52,081 bases of DNA from Stutzerimonas chloritidismutans AW-1 (GCF_000495915.1 NZ_AOFQ01000048.1:1-52081), one strand, 5' to 3'. Shown: positions 1 to 10,597, numbered from the stretch's first letter. Notes: a model not told the origin generated them from the letters alone. Numbers and translations are program-made.

Positions 1-1
1 G

Positions 2-337
2 CCCGCCGGCGAGCCCCCCCCCCGCCGCTACGCGCTGACCGCCGAACGCTTCGACGGTAAGCGTGCCCGCGAACTCGGCCTGCTTGCCGAGACCTACCCG
101 GCCAGTGAACTGGACGCCGCGCTCGAGCAGTGGGTCGACAACCTGCTGCTCAACAGCCCGCAGGCGCTCAAGGCTTGCAAGGACCTGCTGCTGGAAGTGG
201 GTGATGGCGATTTCAGCGCCGACCTGCGCCAGACCACCGAACAGGCCATTGCGCGCCTGCGCACCAGCTCGGAAGGTCAGGAAGGCCTGAGCGCCTTCCT
301 GGAAAAACGCACGCCCGCCTGGCAGGAGCGCGCGTGA
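2..337 (+). CDS. liuC: Methylglutaconyl-CoA hydratase, 3' end (partial)
   Basis: C-terminal 111 codons of a crotonase-family protein whose start lies outside the window. LiuC hydrates 3-methylglutaconyl-CoA to HMG-CoA in leucine and isovalerate breakdown. The visible part has the family C-terminus: an AERFDG segment, ARELGLLAE, NSPQALKACKDLL, and an ending EGQEGLSAFLEKRTPAW. The following liuD and liuE genes support the LiuC call over a generic enoyl-CoA hydratase. The first 25 bases look corrupt: a run of ten C at 14-23 yields EPPPRR where the family has a short helix rich in Ala and Arg. This may be a low-quality contig end. Identity is confident from context; the first eight codons are doubtful. 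Confidence 0.8.
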   Translation, partial: PAGEPPPRRYALTAERFDGKRARELGLLAETYPASELDAALEQWVDNLLLNSPQALKACKDLLLEVGDGDFSADLRQTTEQAIARLRTSSEGQEGLSAFLEKRTPAWQERA

Positions 338-761
338 TGACTGGGCTTCTGTGGGGTGCTCGCTCGTATACGTTGTCGCGTACGCGCGGTGAGAGGGTTG
401 CGTTGTGTGGTGGTCGGGCGGCTGTGTCGGTCCTTGGCACCGCCCCCTCGCCCCAGCCCTATCCCCAAGGGGGAGAGGGAGTTGGTCTGTGCAATGGCTG
501 GGCGGGAGTGCATGTGCGTAGCAACTCCCCCTCGCCCCGGCCCGCTCCCCAAGAGGGAGATGGGGTTGGGTTGTGTGGGGTTTGGGAGCGGCTGCCTAAC
601 CATATCGTCCGCGCTCATGCCGCTGATCGCACATCAACCGGTCACGCCAATCATTGCCGAACCACTTCATTGCTTCGCCCCACTCCGTCATCCCCTCGCC
701 CCTCAGGGGAGAGGGCTAGGGTGAGGGGAAACGTCTTCCAGGCCACGCAGGAATCACAACA
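338..761. repeat. Intergenic region with three CCCTCNCCC...GGGAGAGGG repeats
   Basis: This 424-bp gap between liuC and liuD holds no convincing gene. It contains three related GC-rich imperfect palindromes at about 443-481, 525-565 and 692-728. Each is a C-rich arm (CCCCTCGCCCC) followed by a purine arm (GGGGAGAGGG, then in the third copy GGTGAGGGG). A fourth member of the family is at 45973-46012. They resemble the short dispersed palindromic repeats common between genes in Pseudomonas. They may act as transcription attenuators or mRNA stabilisers, which is inference. Small ORFs that cross them are low complexity. Confidence 0.6.
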
Positions 762-2663
762 ATGATTACCACCCTCCTGGTTGCCAACCGCGGCGAGATC
801 GCCTGCCGCGTAATGCGCACCGCCAAGGCCATGGGCCTGACCACCGTTGCCGTGCACAGCGCCATCGACGCCAGCGCGCGCCACGCCCGCGAAGCCGATA
901 TCCGCATCGACCTCGGCGGCGCAAAGCCGGCCGACAGCTATCTACGCGTGGACAAACTGATTGATGCGGCCAAGGCCAGCGGCGCCCAGGCGATCCACCC
1001 GGGCTACGGCTTTCTCTCGGAGAACGCCGAGTTCGCCCGCGCCATCGAACAGGCCGGGCTGATCTTCCTCGGCCCACCCGCCTCCGCCATCGACGCCATG
1101 GGCAGCAAGTCCGCCGCCAAGGCGCTGATGGAAGAAGCCGGCGTGCCGCTGGTACCGGGCTACCACGGCGAGGCGCAGGACGTGGAAACCTTCCGTGCCG
1201 CCGCGGAAAAGATCGGTTACCCGGTGCTGCTCAAGGCCACCGCCGGTGGTGGCGGCAAGGGCATGAAGGTAGTCGAGCGCGAGGCGGACCTGGCCGAGGC
1301 GCTGGCGTCCGCCCAGCGCGAGGCGCAGTCGTCGTTCGGCGATTCGCGCATGCTGGTCGAGAAATACGTCCTCAAGCCGCGCCATGTGGAAATCCAGGTC
1401 TTCGCCGATCAGCACGGCAACTGCCTGTACCTGAACGAACGCGACTGCTCGATCCAGCGCCGCCATCAGAAAGTGGTTGAAGAGGCGCCGGCGCCAGGCC
1501 TCTCCCCCGAGCTGCGCCGCGCCATGGGTGAAGCTGCGGTAAAGGCGGCCAAGGCCATCGGCTACGTCGGTGCCGGCACGGTGGAATTTCTGCTGGATGC
1601 CCGTGGCGAATTCTTCTTTATGGAAATGAATACCCGCCTGCAGGTCGAGCACCCGGTCACCGAAGCCATCACCGGCCTCGATCTGGTCGCCTGGCAGATT
1701 CGCGTCGCCCGCGGCGAGCCGCTGCCGATCAGCCAGGAGCAAGTGCCGCTGATCGGCCATGCCATCGAGGTACGGCTGTACGCCGAGGATCCGGACAACG
1801 ATTTCCTCCCCGCCACCGGCACCCTCGATCTCTATCGTGAAGCGGCGGATGGCCCGGGCCGTCGCGTCGACAGCGGCGTCGCCGAGGGCGATACCGTGTC
1901 GCCGTTCTACGACCCGATGCTCGGCAAGCTGATCGCCTGGGGCGAGAACCGCGAGGAAGCGCGTCTGCGCCTGCTGGCCATGCTCGACGAGACCGCCGTC
2001 GGCGGCGTGCGCACCAACCTCGCGTTCCTGCGCCGCGTCGTCGGCCACCGCGCCTTCGCCGAGGCCGAGCTGGATACCGGCTTTATCCCGCGTCACGAAA
2101 GCGAATTGCTGCGTCCGGCTGGCGAGCTATCCGATGCGTTTTGGCAGCAGGCTGCGGAGTGCTTCGTGCAGACCGAACCGACCAAGGTACGCGGCGACGA
2201 TGCCCATTCGCCGTGGTCCAAACGCGACGGGTTGCGTTTCGGCATGCCGGCGCAGATCAGCCTGCACCTGCAGTGCAATGGCGAAAGCCGCCGGCTGAAG
2301 GTCGATCCGGCAGCGCCGCAGCCAAACGTCCGCACGCCCAAGGCGATCCGCCAGGGCGATGCGCTGTACCTGCAGTGGAACGGCGAATGGCTGGCTGTGC
2401 GCACCTTCGACCCCATTGCTGAAGCCGAGGCCAGCCACCAGCATCACGGCGGCCTGACCGCACCGATGAACGGCAGCATCGTTCGTGTATTGGTGGAGGC
2501 CGGTCAGCATGTCGAGGCCGGCACCGCGCTGATCGTGCTGGAAGCAATGAAGATGGAACACAGCATCCGCAGCGCCCAGGCAGGCGTAGTCAAGAGCCTG
2601 TTCTGCAGCGAAGGCGAAATGGTCAGCGAAGGCGCGGTGCTGCTGGAGATGGAAGAGGCGTGA
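762..2663 (+). CDS. liuD: Methylcrotonyl-CoA carboxylase, biotin-containing alpha subunit
   Basis: This 633-aa subunit carries biotin carboxylase and biotin carrier functions. With LiuB it makes 3-methylglutaconyl-CoA from 3-methylcrotonyl-CoA in leucine degradation. The biotin carboxylase N-domain begins at once (LVANRGEIACRVMRTA). The ATP-grasp glycine loop GGGGKGMK is near residue 162, and FMEMNTRLQVEH near residue 288 marks the catalytic core. A BCCP domain at the C-terminus carries EAMKMEHS with the biotinylated Lys at residue 597. Acetyl-CoA and propionyl-CoA carboxylase alpha subunits share this layout, so the methylcrotonyl assignment rests on liuC and liuE on either side. The ATG lies 33 bases after the last intergenic repeat. 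Confidence 0.93.
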   Translation: MITTLLVANRGEIACRVMRTAKAMGLTTVAVHSAIDASARHAREADIRIDLGGAKPADSYLRVDKLIDAAKASGAQAIHPGYGFLSENAEFARAIEQAGLIFLGPPASAIDAMGSKSAAKALMEEAGVPLVPGYHGEAQDVETFRAAAEKIGYPVLLKATAGGGGKGMKVVEREADLAEALASAQREAQSSFGDSRMLVEKYVLKPRHVEIQVFADQHGNCLYLNERDCSIQRRHQKVVEEAPAPGLSPELRRAMGEAAVKAAKAIGYVGAGTVEFLLDARGEFFFMEMNTRLQVEHPVTEAITGLDLVAWQIRVARGEPLPISQEQVPLIGHAIEVRLYAEDPDNDFLPATGTLDLYREAADGPGRRVDSGVAEGDTVSPFYDPMLGKLIAWGENREEARLRLLAMLDETAVGGVRTNLAFLRRVVGHRAFAEAELDTGFIPRHESELLRPAGELSDAFWQQAAECFVQTEPTKVRGDDAHSPWSKRDGLRFGMPAQISLHLQCNGESRRLKVDPAAPQPNVRTPKAIRQGDALYLQWNGEWLAVRTFDPIAEAEASHQHHGGLTAPMNGSIVRVLVEAGQHVEAGTALIVLEAMKMEHSIRSAQAGVVKSLFCSEGEMVSEGAVLLEMEEA

Positions 2664-2718
2664 CGGTCGCCATGGTGAGCAAGGCTTCGCCGTTGTTCAC
2701 CTACGTCCCCCGCAACCA

Positions 2719-2756
2719 GTAGGGTGGAAAACGCCGCAGGCTTTTCCACCGGTAGC
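2719..2756. repeat. GTAGGGTGG dispersed repeat copy
   Basis: A short imperfect palindrome between liuD and liuE, GTAGGGTGGAAAAC then CTTTTCCACC. Related copies are at 38543-38615, 41645-41721 and from 45788. It forms a hairpin when transcribed. No transposase is linked to it. Confidence 0.6.
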
Positions 2757-2821
2757 CGGACGCCTCGGCTGACACACATAAACCGGTGAGCCCGCCAATC
2801 GCGCTCACCCCAGGAGGACAT

Positions 2822-3721
2822 ATGAGCCTGCCCAAACAGGTCCGGCTGGTGGAAGTCGGCCCGCGTGACGGTCTGCAGAACGAGCAGCAGCCCATCAGCG
2901 TGGCGGACAAGGTGCGCCTGGTGGACGACCTCAGCGCCGCAGGGCTGTCCTATATCGAAGTCGGCAGCTTCGTCTCACCCAAGTGGGTGCCGCAGATGGC
3001 GGGCTCCGCCGAGGTCTTCGCGCAAATCCAGCGCAAGGCCGGTGTCACCTACGCGGCGCTGACGCCCAACATGAAGGGTCTGGAGGCGGCCATCGAGGCC
3101 GGCGTGAAGGAAGTCGCGGTGTTCGGTGCGGCCTCCGAAGCCTTCTCGCAAAAGAACATCAACTGCTCCATCGCCGAGAGCCTGGCGCGCTTCGCGCCGC
3201 TGATGGAGGCTGCCCGCGAGCAGGACATCCGTGTGCGTGGCTACGTTTCCTGCGTGCTCGGCTGCCCCTACGAAGGTGAAGTGGCGCCAGCCAAGGTCGC
3301 CGAAGTTGCCCGCGAGCTGTATGCCATGGGCTGCTACGAGGTTTCCCTGGGCGACACCATCGGCACCGGCACACCGGGCAAGACCCGCTCCCTGTTCGAT
3401 ACCGTGGCCCGTGAGGTGCCGCGCGAACGGTTGGCCGGGCATTTCCACGACACCTACGGCCAGGCGCTGGCGAATATCTACGCCAGCCTGCTGGAAGGCA
3501 TCGCGGTGTTCGACAGCTCGGTCGCCGGTCTCGGCGGTTGCCCCTACGCCAAAGGCGCCAGCGGCAATGTCGCCAGCGAAGACGTGCTGTACATGTTCAA
3601 CGGGCTGGACATAGCCACCGGCATCGACCTCGATGCGTTGATCGGCGCCGGCCAGCGCATCAGCCAGCTGCTGGGGCGTGCCAATGGTTCGCGGGTCGCC
3701 CGCGCCAGGCAGGCCGGTTAG
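2822..3721 (+). CDS. liuE: Hydroxymethylglutaryl-CoA lyase
   Basis: This 299-aa TIM-barrel lyase cleaves HMG-CoA to acetoacetate and acetyl-CoA, the last dedicated step of leucine catabolism. The N-terminus has [12 protein letters not shown], the metal and substrate binding motif of the HMGL/DRE-TIM family. [13 protein letters not shown] is near residue 178. The signature [15 protein letters not shown] holds the catalytic Cys at residue 240. I take the ATG at 2822 because AGGAGG lies seven bases upstream. The reading frame is open further upstream but the added residues do not resemble the family. Its acetoacetate product is the substrate of the CoA-transferase encoded next. Confidence 0.94.
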   Translation: MSLPKQVRLVEVGPRDGLQNEQQPISVADKVRLVDDLSAAGLSYIEVGSFVSPKWVPQMAGSAEVFAQIQRKAGVTYAALTPNMKGLEAAIEAGVKEVAVFGAASEAFSQKNINCSIAESLARFAPLMEAAREQDIRVRGYVSCVLGCPYEGEVAPAKVAEVARELYAMGCYEVSLGDTIGTGTPGKTRSLFDTVAREVPRERLAGHFHDTYGQALANIYASLLEGIAVFDSSVAGLGGCPYAKGASGNVASEDVLYMFNGLDIATGIDLDALIGAGQRISQLLGRANGSRVARARQAG

Positions 3722-3807
3722 CGGCACCGATTTTGCTAAACCCTATTCGTTGGGCGGCCATCTATCGGACCACCCGGCACAGACAGAACAACAAGTAGAG
3801 GTAATTC

Positions 3808-4503
3808 ATGAACAAGATTTACCCCAGCGCCGCCCACGCCCTGGAAGGCCTGGTCGAGGACGGCATGACCATCGCCGTCGGCGGCTTCGGCCTGTGCGGC
3901 ATCCCCGAGCAGCTGATCGCCGCCCTGCGCGACAGCGGCAAGAAAGACCTGACTGCCATCAGCAATAACGCCGGCGTCGACGGCTTCGGTCTCGGCCTGC
4001 TGTTGGAGACGCGGCAGATCAGCAAGATGGTTTCCTCCTACGTGGGTGAGAACAAGGAGTTCGAGCGCCAGTACCTGGCCGGCGAGCTGGCCCTGGAATT
4101 CACCCCGCAGGGCACCCTGGCCGAGAAGCTGCGTGCAGGCGGTGCGGGCATTCCGGCGTTCTACACCAAGACCGGCTACGGCACCCTGGTGGCCGAAGGC
4201 AAGGAAACCCGCCAGTTCAACGGCGAGTGGTACGTGATGGAGGAATCGCTGACCGCGGACCTTGCGCTGGTCAAGGCGTGGAAGGCCGACAAGGCCGGCA
4301 ACCTGCTGTTTCGCAAGACCGCGCGTAACTTCAACCCGCTGGCCGCCATGGCCGGCGAGGTCTGCGTCGTCGAGGTGGAGGAGATCGTCGAGACCGGCGA
4401 GCTGGACCCTGACCAGATCCACCTGCCGGGCATCTACGTGCATCGCATCGTGCACAACCCGAGCCCGGAAAAACGCATCGAAAAACGCACGGTGAGGAGC
4501 TGA
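3808..4503 (+). CDS. scoA: 3-oxoacid CoA-transferase, subunit A
   Basis: This 231-aa subunit belongs to a class I CoA-transferase that activates acetoacetate, usually with succinyl-CoA as donor. Family motifs are [18 protein letters not shown] near the N-terminus, [15 protein letters not shown], and [22 protein letters not shown] near residue 92. Its stop is five bases before subunit B, so the two are co-translated. Its place after HMG-CoA lyase indicates that it activates the acetoacetate released from leucine. The donor (succinyl-CoA or acetyl-CoA) cannot be told from sequence. Names such as atoD, dhcA and lpsI are used for close relatives. Confidence 0.92.
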   Translation: MNKIYPSAAHALEGLVEDGMTIAVGGFGLCGIPEQLIAALRDSGKKDLTAISNNAGVDGFGLGLLLETRQISKMVSSYVGENKEFERQYLAGELALEFTPQGTLAEKLRAGGAGIPAFYTKTGYGTLVAEGKETRQFNGEWYVMEESLTADLALVKAWKADKAGNLLFRKTARNFNPLAAMAGEVCVVEVEEIVETGELDPDQIHLPGIYVHRIVHNPSPEKRIEKRTVRS

Positions 4504-4507
4504 GACC

Positions 4508-5137
4508 ATGGCCTGGACACGTGAACAGATGGCGCAACGCGCCGCCCAGGAGCTGCAGGACGGCTTCTACGTCAACCTCGGTATCGGCCTGCCGACCCTG
4601 GTAGCCAACTACATCCCCGAAGGCATGGACGTCTGGCTGCAGAGCGAGAACGGCCTGCTCGGCATCGGCCCCTTCCCGACCGAGGAAGAGATCGACCCGG
4701 ACCTGATCAACGCCGGCAAGCAGACCGTTACCGCCCTGCCCGGCTCGAGCTTCTTCGACAACGCGCAGAGCTTTGCCATGATCCGCGGCGGCCACATCAA
4801 CCTGGCCATCCTCGGCGCCATGCAGGTGTCGGAAAAGGGCGACCTGGCCAACTGGATGATCCCCGGCAAGATGGTCAAGGGCATGGGCGGCGCGATGGAT
4901 CTGGTAGCCGGCGTCAAGCGCGTCGTAGTGCTGATGGAGCACACCGCCAAGGGCGGCGCGCACAAGATCCTGCCGGCCTGCGACCTGCCACTGACCGGTC
5001 TCGGCGTGGTCGACCGGATCATCACCGACCTCGGCGTACTGGACGTCACCGAGCAGGGCCTGAAGCTGGTGGAGCTGGCCGAAGGCGTCAGCTTCGAGGA
5101 GTTGCAAGAGGCCACCGGCAGCCCGATCCATCGCTGA
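4508..5137 (+). CDS. scoB: 3-oxoacid CoA-transferase, subunit B
   Basis: This 209-aa catalytic subunit follows scoA. It contains [14 protein letters not shown] and then [10 protein letters not shown], whose Glu (residue 47) forms the covalent gamma-glutamyl-CoA thioester in this family. [18 protein letters not shown] and [19 protein letters not shown] are also typical of the SCOT beta subunit. A GAGG lies just before the ATG. With subunit A it turns acetoacetate into acetoacetyl-CoA for the thiolase encoded downstream. Confidence 0.92.
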   Translation: MAWTREQMAQRAAQELQDGFYVNLGIGLPTLVANYIPEGMDVWLQSENGLLGIGPFPTEEEIDPDLINAGKQTVTALPGSSFFDNAQSFAMIRGGHINLAILGAMQVSEKGDLANWMIPGKMVKGMGGAMDLVAGVKRVVVLMEHTAKGGAHKILPACDLPLTGLGVVDRIITDLGVLDVTEQGLKLVELAEGVSFEELQEATGSPIHR

Positions 5138-5228
5138 AACCTGGGTGCGGGAAGGACGCCGGAGCAACCTTTGCCCGCCGCGTTTTCCCGCCTGCCCCGA
5201 ACGCAACAAGCCGGCGGCGCGCCAGCAC

Positions 5229-5256
5229 TGGCCAGTCACTTAGGCGCCCGTATACT
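5229..5256 (+). promoter_or_regulatory. Possible sigma-70 promoter for the thiolase gene
   Basis: A TATACT hexamer at 5251-5256 with a weak -35 TGGCCA sixteen bases upstream lies in the 246-bp gap between scoB and the thiolase gene. It would give the thiolase its own start site. The -35 match is four of six, so this is tentative. Confidence 0.3.
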
Positions 5257-5383
5257 GCGGCATTGGCCGGCCTGCGAGGCCGCTTCTCCTGTGTCGTTCG
5301 AGGGCACCCTTTCCCGGAGTCAGGCCGCGCGCCTGGCCCTCGCGTTACGCCCCAGCGTAGCGCCTTTTAATTCGGAGTCCGTC

Positions 5384-6565
<1,182 letters not shown>

Positions 6566-6643
6566 GCGCACCGTCGCGGCAGGGCATGCTGGCAGACACG
6601 CGCCCGGATCACCGGGCGCGACAGAGGATGATCGGAAGGAATC

Positions 6644-7042
6644 ATGGCGAAACAGACCTACAGTATTTCCGACCTGGCCAATGAGCTGGACATCACCACT
6701 CGCGCCATCCGCTTCTACGAAGAACAGGGCATGCTCACGCCGACCCGCCGCGGTCAGGAACGCATCTATTCACCCAAGGATCGCGTCGCGCTGAAGCTGA
6801 TCCTGCGCGGCAAGCGCATCGGCTTCTCGCTGGCTGAATGCAAGACGCTGATCGAGCTCTACGATCCCAAGGCCGGCAACCAGAAGCAGCTGAACATCAT
6901 GCTGCAGATGATCGCCGAGCGGCGCCAGCAGCTGGAGCAGCAACTGCTCGACATCCAGCAGATGCAACTGGAACTGGACACCGCCGAGGAGCGCTGCCGC
7001 AGCGCCCTGGAAAGCACCCTGGCCAAGCAAGCCGCCAGCTGA
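6644..7042 (+). CDS. liuR: MerR-family regulator, LiuR-like
   Basis: A 132-aa MerR-type activator/repressor. Residues 5-40 form the winged helix-turn-helix (YSISDLANELDITTRAIRFYEEQGML, then RIYSPKDRVALKLI). Residues 80-125 form the dimerising antiparallel coiled coil, rich in Gln, Glu and Leu. There is no C-terminal Cys cluster, so it is not a metal sensor. The sequence is what I would expect of LiuR, the MerR regulator of liu genes. In P. aeruginosa that gene precedes liuA, whereas here it follows atoB. The target and inducer are inferred from position. Confidence 0.8.
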   Translation: MAKQTYSISDLANELDITTRAIRFYEEQGMLTPTRRGQERIYSPKDRVALKLILRGKRIGFSLAECKTLIELYDPKAGNQKQLNIMLQMIAERRQQLEQQLLDIQQMQLELDTAEERCRSALESTLAKQAAS

Positions 7043-7130
7043 TCGCACCCCCTCCGCTCTACTCCTTTGATTCTGCGTCGCGCCCCGCGCAACGCCGGAT
7101 TTTGTTTGTCCAGCAGTCAGCCATTGCGGA

Positions 7131-7208
7131 TGTCCATGGAACTGGACATGTTCCAGAATTCCGGACACCGCCGCATGTTCACCTGAGCAGTGTCTGCCGC
7201 AGCGGACA
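7131..7208 (+). promoter_or_regulatory. Three enhancer-type palindromes upstream of the TRAP operon
   Basis: Three 18-bp sites share the plan TGTCCR-N6-YGGACA: TGTCCA/TGGACA at 7131-7148 (perfect), GTTCCA/CGGACA at 7150-7167, and TGTCTG/CGGACA at 7191-7208. They lie 67-144 bp upstream of a -24/-12 promoter, a typical distance for an upstream activating sequence of a sigma-54 activator. The same sites occur before the esterase and porin genes. The likely binding protein is the Fis-type activator encoded at 10805-12304. Confidence 0.7.
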
Positions 7209-7274
7209 CCGCTATCGCCCTGCAATCATCCGAATGCCGCTGCAGAGCGCGCCTTTCCTCGCTCGCGAGCGATA

Positions 7275-7289
7275 GGCACAGAACCTGCA
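7275..7289 (+). promoter_or_regulatory. Sigma-54 promoter of the TRAP operon
   Basis: GGCAC (7275-7279), five bases, then CTGCA (7285-7289). It matches the -24/-12 consensus GGCAC-N5-TTGCA at nine of ten fixed bases and keeps the key GG and GC. It lies 162 bp before the first TRAP gene. Confidence 0.7.
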
Positions 7290-7427
7290 ATCCACCCTGC
7301 GACGCCAGAACAAACCAAAGAACAAGACTGGCGCCGGATCGGCAGCATCGGCTCGGCCTCTGTTCTTGTTCTGGCCTGTTAACGCCCTCGACCCACGGGC
7401 GGTTACGCGTCCGCCCCCGGGCACCAG

Positions 7428-7445
7428 AACAACAACAAGAAGGAA
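7428..7445 (+). promoter_or_regulatory. AACAACAA motif at the ribosome binding site
   Basis: AACAACAACAAGAAGGAA overlaps the Shine-Dalgarno GAAGGAA seven bases before the ATG. It fits the A-rich AANAANAA sites bound by Hfq with Crc in Pseudomonas catabolite repression. A near-identical block precedes the esterase and porin genes. Confidence 0.55.
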
Positions 7446-7451
7446 ACCTGC

Positions 7452-8537
7452 ATGTCGACCAAGAACAAACTCTCCCGTATCGCCTGCGCCATCGGTGCGA
7501 CCACCCTGCTCGGCGCCAGCCTGTTCAGTGGCGTCGCCAGCGCCGCGGAAAAGATCCGCTGGCAGGTGCCGCTGGCCTTCCCTTCCCACCTGATCGGCCT
7601 CTCCACTCCGGTCAAGCATCTTTCCGAATCGCTCAAGGCCGTGTCGGGCGGCGACATCCAGCTGCGCTACTACGAGCCGGGCGAGCTGGTGCCGCCGTTC
7701 GAGATCATGGATGCGGTGAGCAGCGGCAAGTACCCGGCCGGCTACACCTGGATCGGCTACGACCAGGGCACCATCCCGGCCCTGCCGCTGTACTCCGGCG
7801 CGCCGTTCAACATGGAGCCGCCGGCGCACCTGGCCTGGTACTACCAGGGCGACGGCAAGAAGCTGCTCGAGGAGATCTACGCCGAGCGCAACATCCACCC
7901 GATGCTGTGCAGCATCATCGGCCCGGAAGGCGCCGGCTGGTTCGCCAAGCCCATCGAGAAGCTGGACGACTTCGACGGCCTGCGCATCCGCTTCGCCGGT
8001 ATCGGCGGCAAGGTGCTGGAAAAGCTCGGCGCCTCGGTGACCATGGTGCCGGGCGGCGAGATCTACCAGGCGCTGGAGCGCAAGACCATCGACGCCACCG
8101 AGTTCTCGCAGCCGGCGGTGGACAAGATGCTCGGCCTGGACCAGATCATCAAGAACTACATCATGCCCGGCTGGCACCAGACGCTGACCACCTCGCACCT
8201 GCTGGTGAACAAGGACGTCTGGGACAAGCTCGCACCGGAAAGCCGCGCACTCATCGAGATGGGTTGCGAGTCGGCCACCCTCAAGGGCTTTGCCGAAAGC
8301 GAGTGGGCCCAGCCGACCGCGCTGCGTGACTACCAGAAGCAGGGCGTGAAGGCCCAAGTGCTGCCTGAGCCGGTACTGCGCGAGCTGCAAAAGGTCACCG
8401 ACGAGGTGCTCGACGAGATGGCCGCCAAGGACGAGATGTTCAAGCGCGTCCTGACCAGCCAGCGCGAGTTCATGCAGCACCACTCGATCTGGCACGGCAT
8501 GGGCTATCTGCCGCGCGACTTCTACAAGTACGACTGA
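7452..8537 (+). CDS. TRAP transporter substrate-binding protein (DctP family)
   Basis: This 361-aa periplasmic receptor has a signal peptide: MSTKNK, a hydrophobic run, then cleavage near ASA at residues 29-31. The mature protein starts about AEKIRWQVPLAFP. DctP-fold features include the GLRIRFAGIGGKVLEKLGA segment, which holds the Arg that salt-bridges carboxylate ligands. DATEFSQP follows near residue 219. The sequence leans to the FcbT1/TakP branch (COG4663), which binds mono-carboxylic and chloroaromatic acids. It heads a three-gene operon with both permeases. The ligand is unknown; the co-regulated esterase suggests an aromatic or hydroxy acid or its ester. Confidence 0.9.
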   Translation: MSTKNKLSRIACAIGATTLLGASLFSGVASAAEKIRWQVPLAFPSHLIGLSTPVKHLSESLKAVSGGDIQLRYYEPGELVPPFEIMDAVSSGKYPAGYTWIGYDQGTIPALPLYSGAPFNMEPPAHLAWYYQGDGKKLLEEIYAERNIHPMLCSIIGPEGAGWFAKPIEKLDDFDGLRIRFAGIGGKVLEKLGASVTMVPGGEIYQALERKTIDATEFSQPAVDKMLGLDQIIKNYIMPGWHQTLTTSHLLVNKDVWDKLAPESRALIEMGCESATLKGFAESEWAQPTALRDYQKQGVKAQVLPEPVLRELQKVTDEVLDEMAAKDEMFKRVLTSQREFMQHHSIWHGMGYLPRDFYKYD

Positions 8538-8610
8538 CAGCTGTACTGCAGCCCGCGGGCACGGCGACGTGCCCGCCTCCTACCCCTGTGCCGAGATTCC
8601 GAGGTCCGCC

Positions 8611-9213
8611 GTGTCCTTCAAGCCCGTCTCTCCCGATGCGCCAGCGCCCGCCGCGCTGCCGTACAACCGCATCTCGCGGCCGCTGGATCGCCTGCTGGTG
8701 GCCATCGGCGAAGCCAGCGCCTGGCTCTGGCTAGCGGTGCTGCTGGTCGTGCTGGCCAATGTGTTCAGCCGCTTCGCCCTCTCGCGTGGTTCCATCGCGC
8801 TGGAGGAAATGTCCTGGCACCTGTTCGGCGCCGCGCTGATGCTTGCCCTCGCCTATGCCGTAGTGCGCGACGACCATGTGCGTGTCGATGTGCTGAGCGA
8901 ACGCTTCAGTCTGCGCAGCCGCGCCTGGATCGAGCTGGTCGCCATCGTTCTGCTGGCGCTGCCGGTGATCGCGCTGATGATCGATGCGCTGATTCCCTAC
9001 GCCTACAAGGCCTACCTCTACAACGAGCGCTCCCAGGCACCCAGCGGGCTGCCCCATCGCTTCATCTTCAAGAGCGTGCTGCCCATCGGCCTCGCCCTGC
9101 TGGCGCTGGCGCTGCTGTCCCGCGCGTTGCGCTGCAGCACCCTGCTGTTCAATTTCCCGCGGGCCCTGACGGCCCCCTCGGACGAGCGCGACCGCACTCG
9201 TTCGCAGCCCTGA
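8611..9213 (+). CDS. TRAP transporter small permease (DctQ family)
   Basis: A 200-aa inner-membrane protein with four predicted helices: around WLWLAVLLVVLANVFSRF, WHLFGAALMLALAYAVV, LVAIVLLALPVIALMIDAL and LPIGLALLALALLS. VRDDHVRVDVLSERF between helices 2 and 3 is the typical DctQ signature. I chose the GTG at 8611 (GAGG seven to ten bases upstream); another GTG at 8569 would add 14 residues. It sits between the receptor and the large permease, the normal tripartite order. Confidence 0.85.
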   Translation: MSFKPVSPDAPAPAALPYNRISRPLDRLLVAIGEASAWLWLAVLLVVLANVFSRFALSRGSIALEEMSWHLFGAALMLALAYAVVRDDHVRVDVLSERFSLRSRAWIELVAIVLLALPVIALMIDALIPYAYKAYLYNERSQAPSGLPHRFIFKSVLPIGLALLALALLSRALRCSTLLFNFPRALTAPSDERDRTRSQP

Positions 9214-9229
9214 TGGAGTAGTCGCAATC

Positions 9230-10597
9230 ATGGGTCTGGAAGAAATCCTCGTCATCGCCATGTTCGCCAGCTTCATGGGCCTGCTGCTGCTCGGCTTCCC
9301 GGTCGCCTGGTCGCTGGCCGGCATCGGCCTGCTGTTCGCCGTGGTCGGCTATGTGCTGGTGGAACACTTCGACGCCAATCTCTGGTTTACCTGGGACGGC
9401 ACCATCGGCGTGCTCGACGCGCGCATCTACGGCATCGTCGCCAATGAGCTGATGGTGGCCCTGCCGCTGTTCATCTTCATGGGCATCATGCTCGACCGCT
9501 CCGGCATCGCCGAACGCCTGATGCACAGCCTAGTGCGCGTGCTCGGCCCGCTGCGCGGCGGCTACGCGGTGACCGTGGTGGTGGTCGGCATCCTGCTCGC
9601 CGCCTCCACCGGCATCGTCGGCGCCTCGGTGGCGCTGCTCGGCATGCTCTCCATCGGGCCGATGCTGCAGGCCAACTACAACAAGAGCCTGGCGGTGGGC
9701 ACCGCCTGCTCGGTGGGCACCCTGGGCATCCTGATTCCGCCGAGCATCATGCTGGTGCTGATGGCCGACCGCCTCGGCACCTCGGAAGCCTCGGTGGGCA
9801 AGCTGTTCATGGGCGCGTTGATCCCGGGGATGATGCTGGCGCTGATGTACATCCTCTACATCGTGATCGCCGCCTGGCTGAAGAAGGACTTCGCCCCGGC
9901 CCCGGTCAACCGGCCGAAGCTCGACGCCCGTGCCCTGCTCGACGTGTTCTGGGCCGTGGTGCCGCCGCTGGCACTGATCTTCGCTGTGCTCGGCTCGATC
10001 TTCTTCGGTATCGCCACCACCACCGAGGCCTCCGCCGTCGGCGCCTTCGGTGCACTGTTGATGGCAGCGGCCAGCCGCCGGCTGAACCTGCCGGTGCTCA
10101 AGGATGCGCTGTACCAGACCAGCCGCACCGCCGCGTTCATCTTCGGCATCTTCATCGGCGCCACGGTTTTCGCCGCCGTGCTGCGCGGCCTGGGTGGCGA
10201 CGACGTGATCCGCGCGGCGCTCACCGGCCTGCCGTTCGGCCAGACCGGCGTACTGCTCACCGTGCTGGCAATCACCTTCCTGCTGGGGTTCTTCCTCGAT
10301 TGGGTAGAGATCACCCTGATCATCCTGCCGCTGGTGGCGCCGGTGCTGTTCTCCATGGGCGTCGATCCGCTGTGGTTCGCGATTCTCTTCGCGCTCTGCC
10401 TGCAGACTTCGTTTCTCACCCCGCCGGTGGGCTTCGCGTTGTTCTACATCAAGGGCGTCTGCCCGCCGGGCATCACCACCCGCGATGTCTACCTCGGCGT
10501 GCTGCCGTACATCATCATCCAGCTGATCGGTCTGGCCTTGGTGTTCTATTTCGCGCCGCTGGCCACCTGGCTGCCCAACGAAGTGTATAGCCCCTGA
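9230..10597 (+). CDS. TRAP transporter large permease (DctM family)
   Basis: This 455-aa permease has about twelve hydrophobic segments and forms the sodium-driven channel. Typical DctM elements are the start GLEEILVIAMFASFMGLLLLGFPVAW, ALPLFIFMGIMLDRSGIAERL near residue 80, and GASVALLGMLSIGPML. TLGILIPPSIMLVL near residue 165 carries the conserved PPS. The C-terminal half has FLDWVEITLIILPL and LQTSFLTPPVGFALFY. It resembles the COG4664 branch that pairs with the FcbT/TakP type receptor. It begins 16 bases after the small permease gene. Confidence 0.93.
   Translation: MGLEEILVIAMFASFMGLLLLGFPVAWSLAGIGLLFAVVGYVLVEHFDANLWFTWDGTIGVLDARIYGIVANELMVALPLFIFMGIMLDRSGIAERLMHSLVRVLGPLRGGYAVTVVVVGILLAASTGIVGASVALLGMLSIGPMLQANYNKSLAVGTACSVGTLGILIPPSIMLVLMADRLGTSEASVGKLFMGALIPGMMLALMYILYIVIAAWLKKDFAPAPVNRPKLDARALLDVFWAVVPPLALIFAVLGSIFFGIATTTEASAVGAFGALLMAAASRRLNLPVLKDALYQTSRTAAFIFGIFIGATVFAAVLRGLGGDDVIRAALTGLPFGQTGVLLTVLAITFLLGFFLDWVEITLIILPLVAPVLFSMGVDPLWFAILFALCLQTSFLTPPVGFALFYIKGVCPPGITTRDVYLGVLPYIIIQLIGLALVFYFAPLATWLPNEVYSP

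Noticed and set aside
942..2096. Long antisense frame (384 codons) opposite liuD
   Set aside because: It lies wholly on the reverse strand of a clear biotin carboxylase gene; high GC makes such shadow frames common and its content is not protein-like.
5171..5383. 71-codon N-terminal extension of the thiolase
   Set aside because: Not thiolase-like and spans a possible promoter; the ATG at 5384 has a ribosome site and is the family start.
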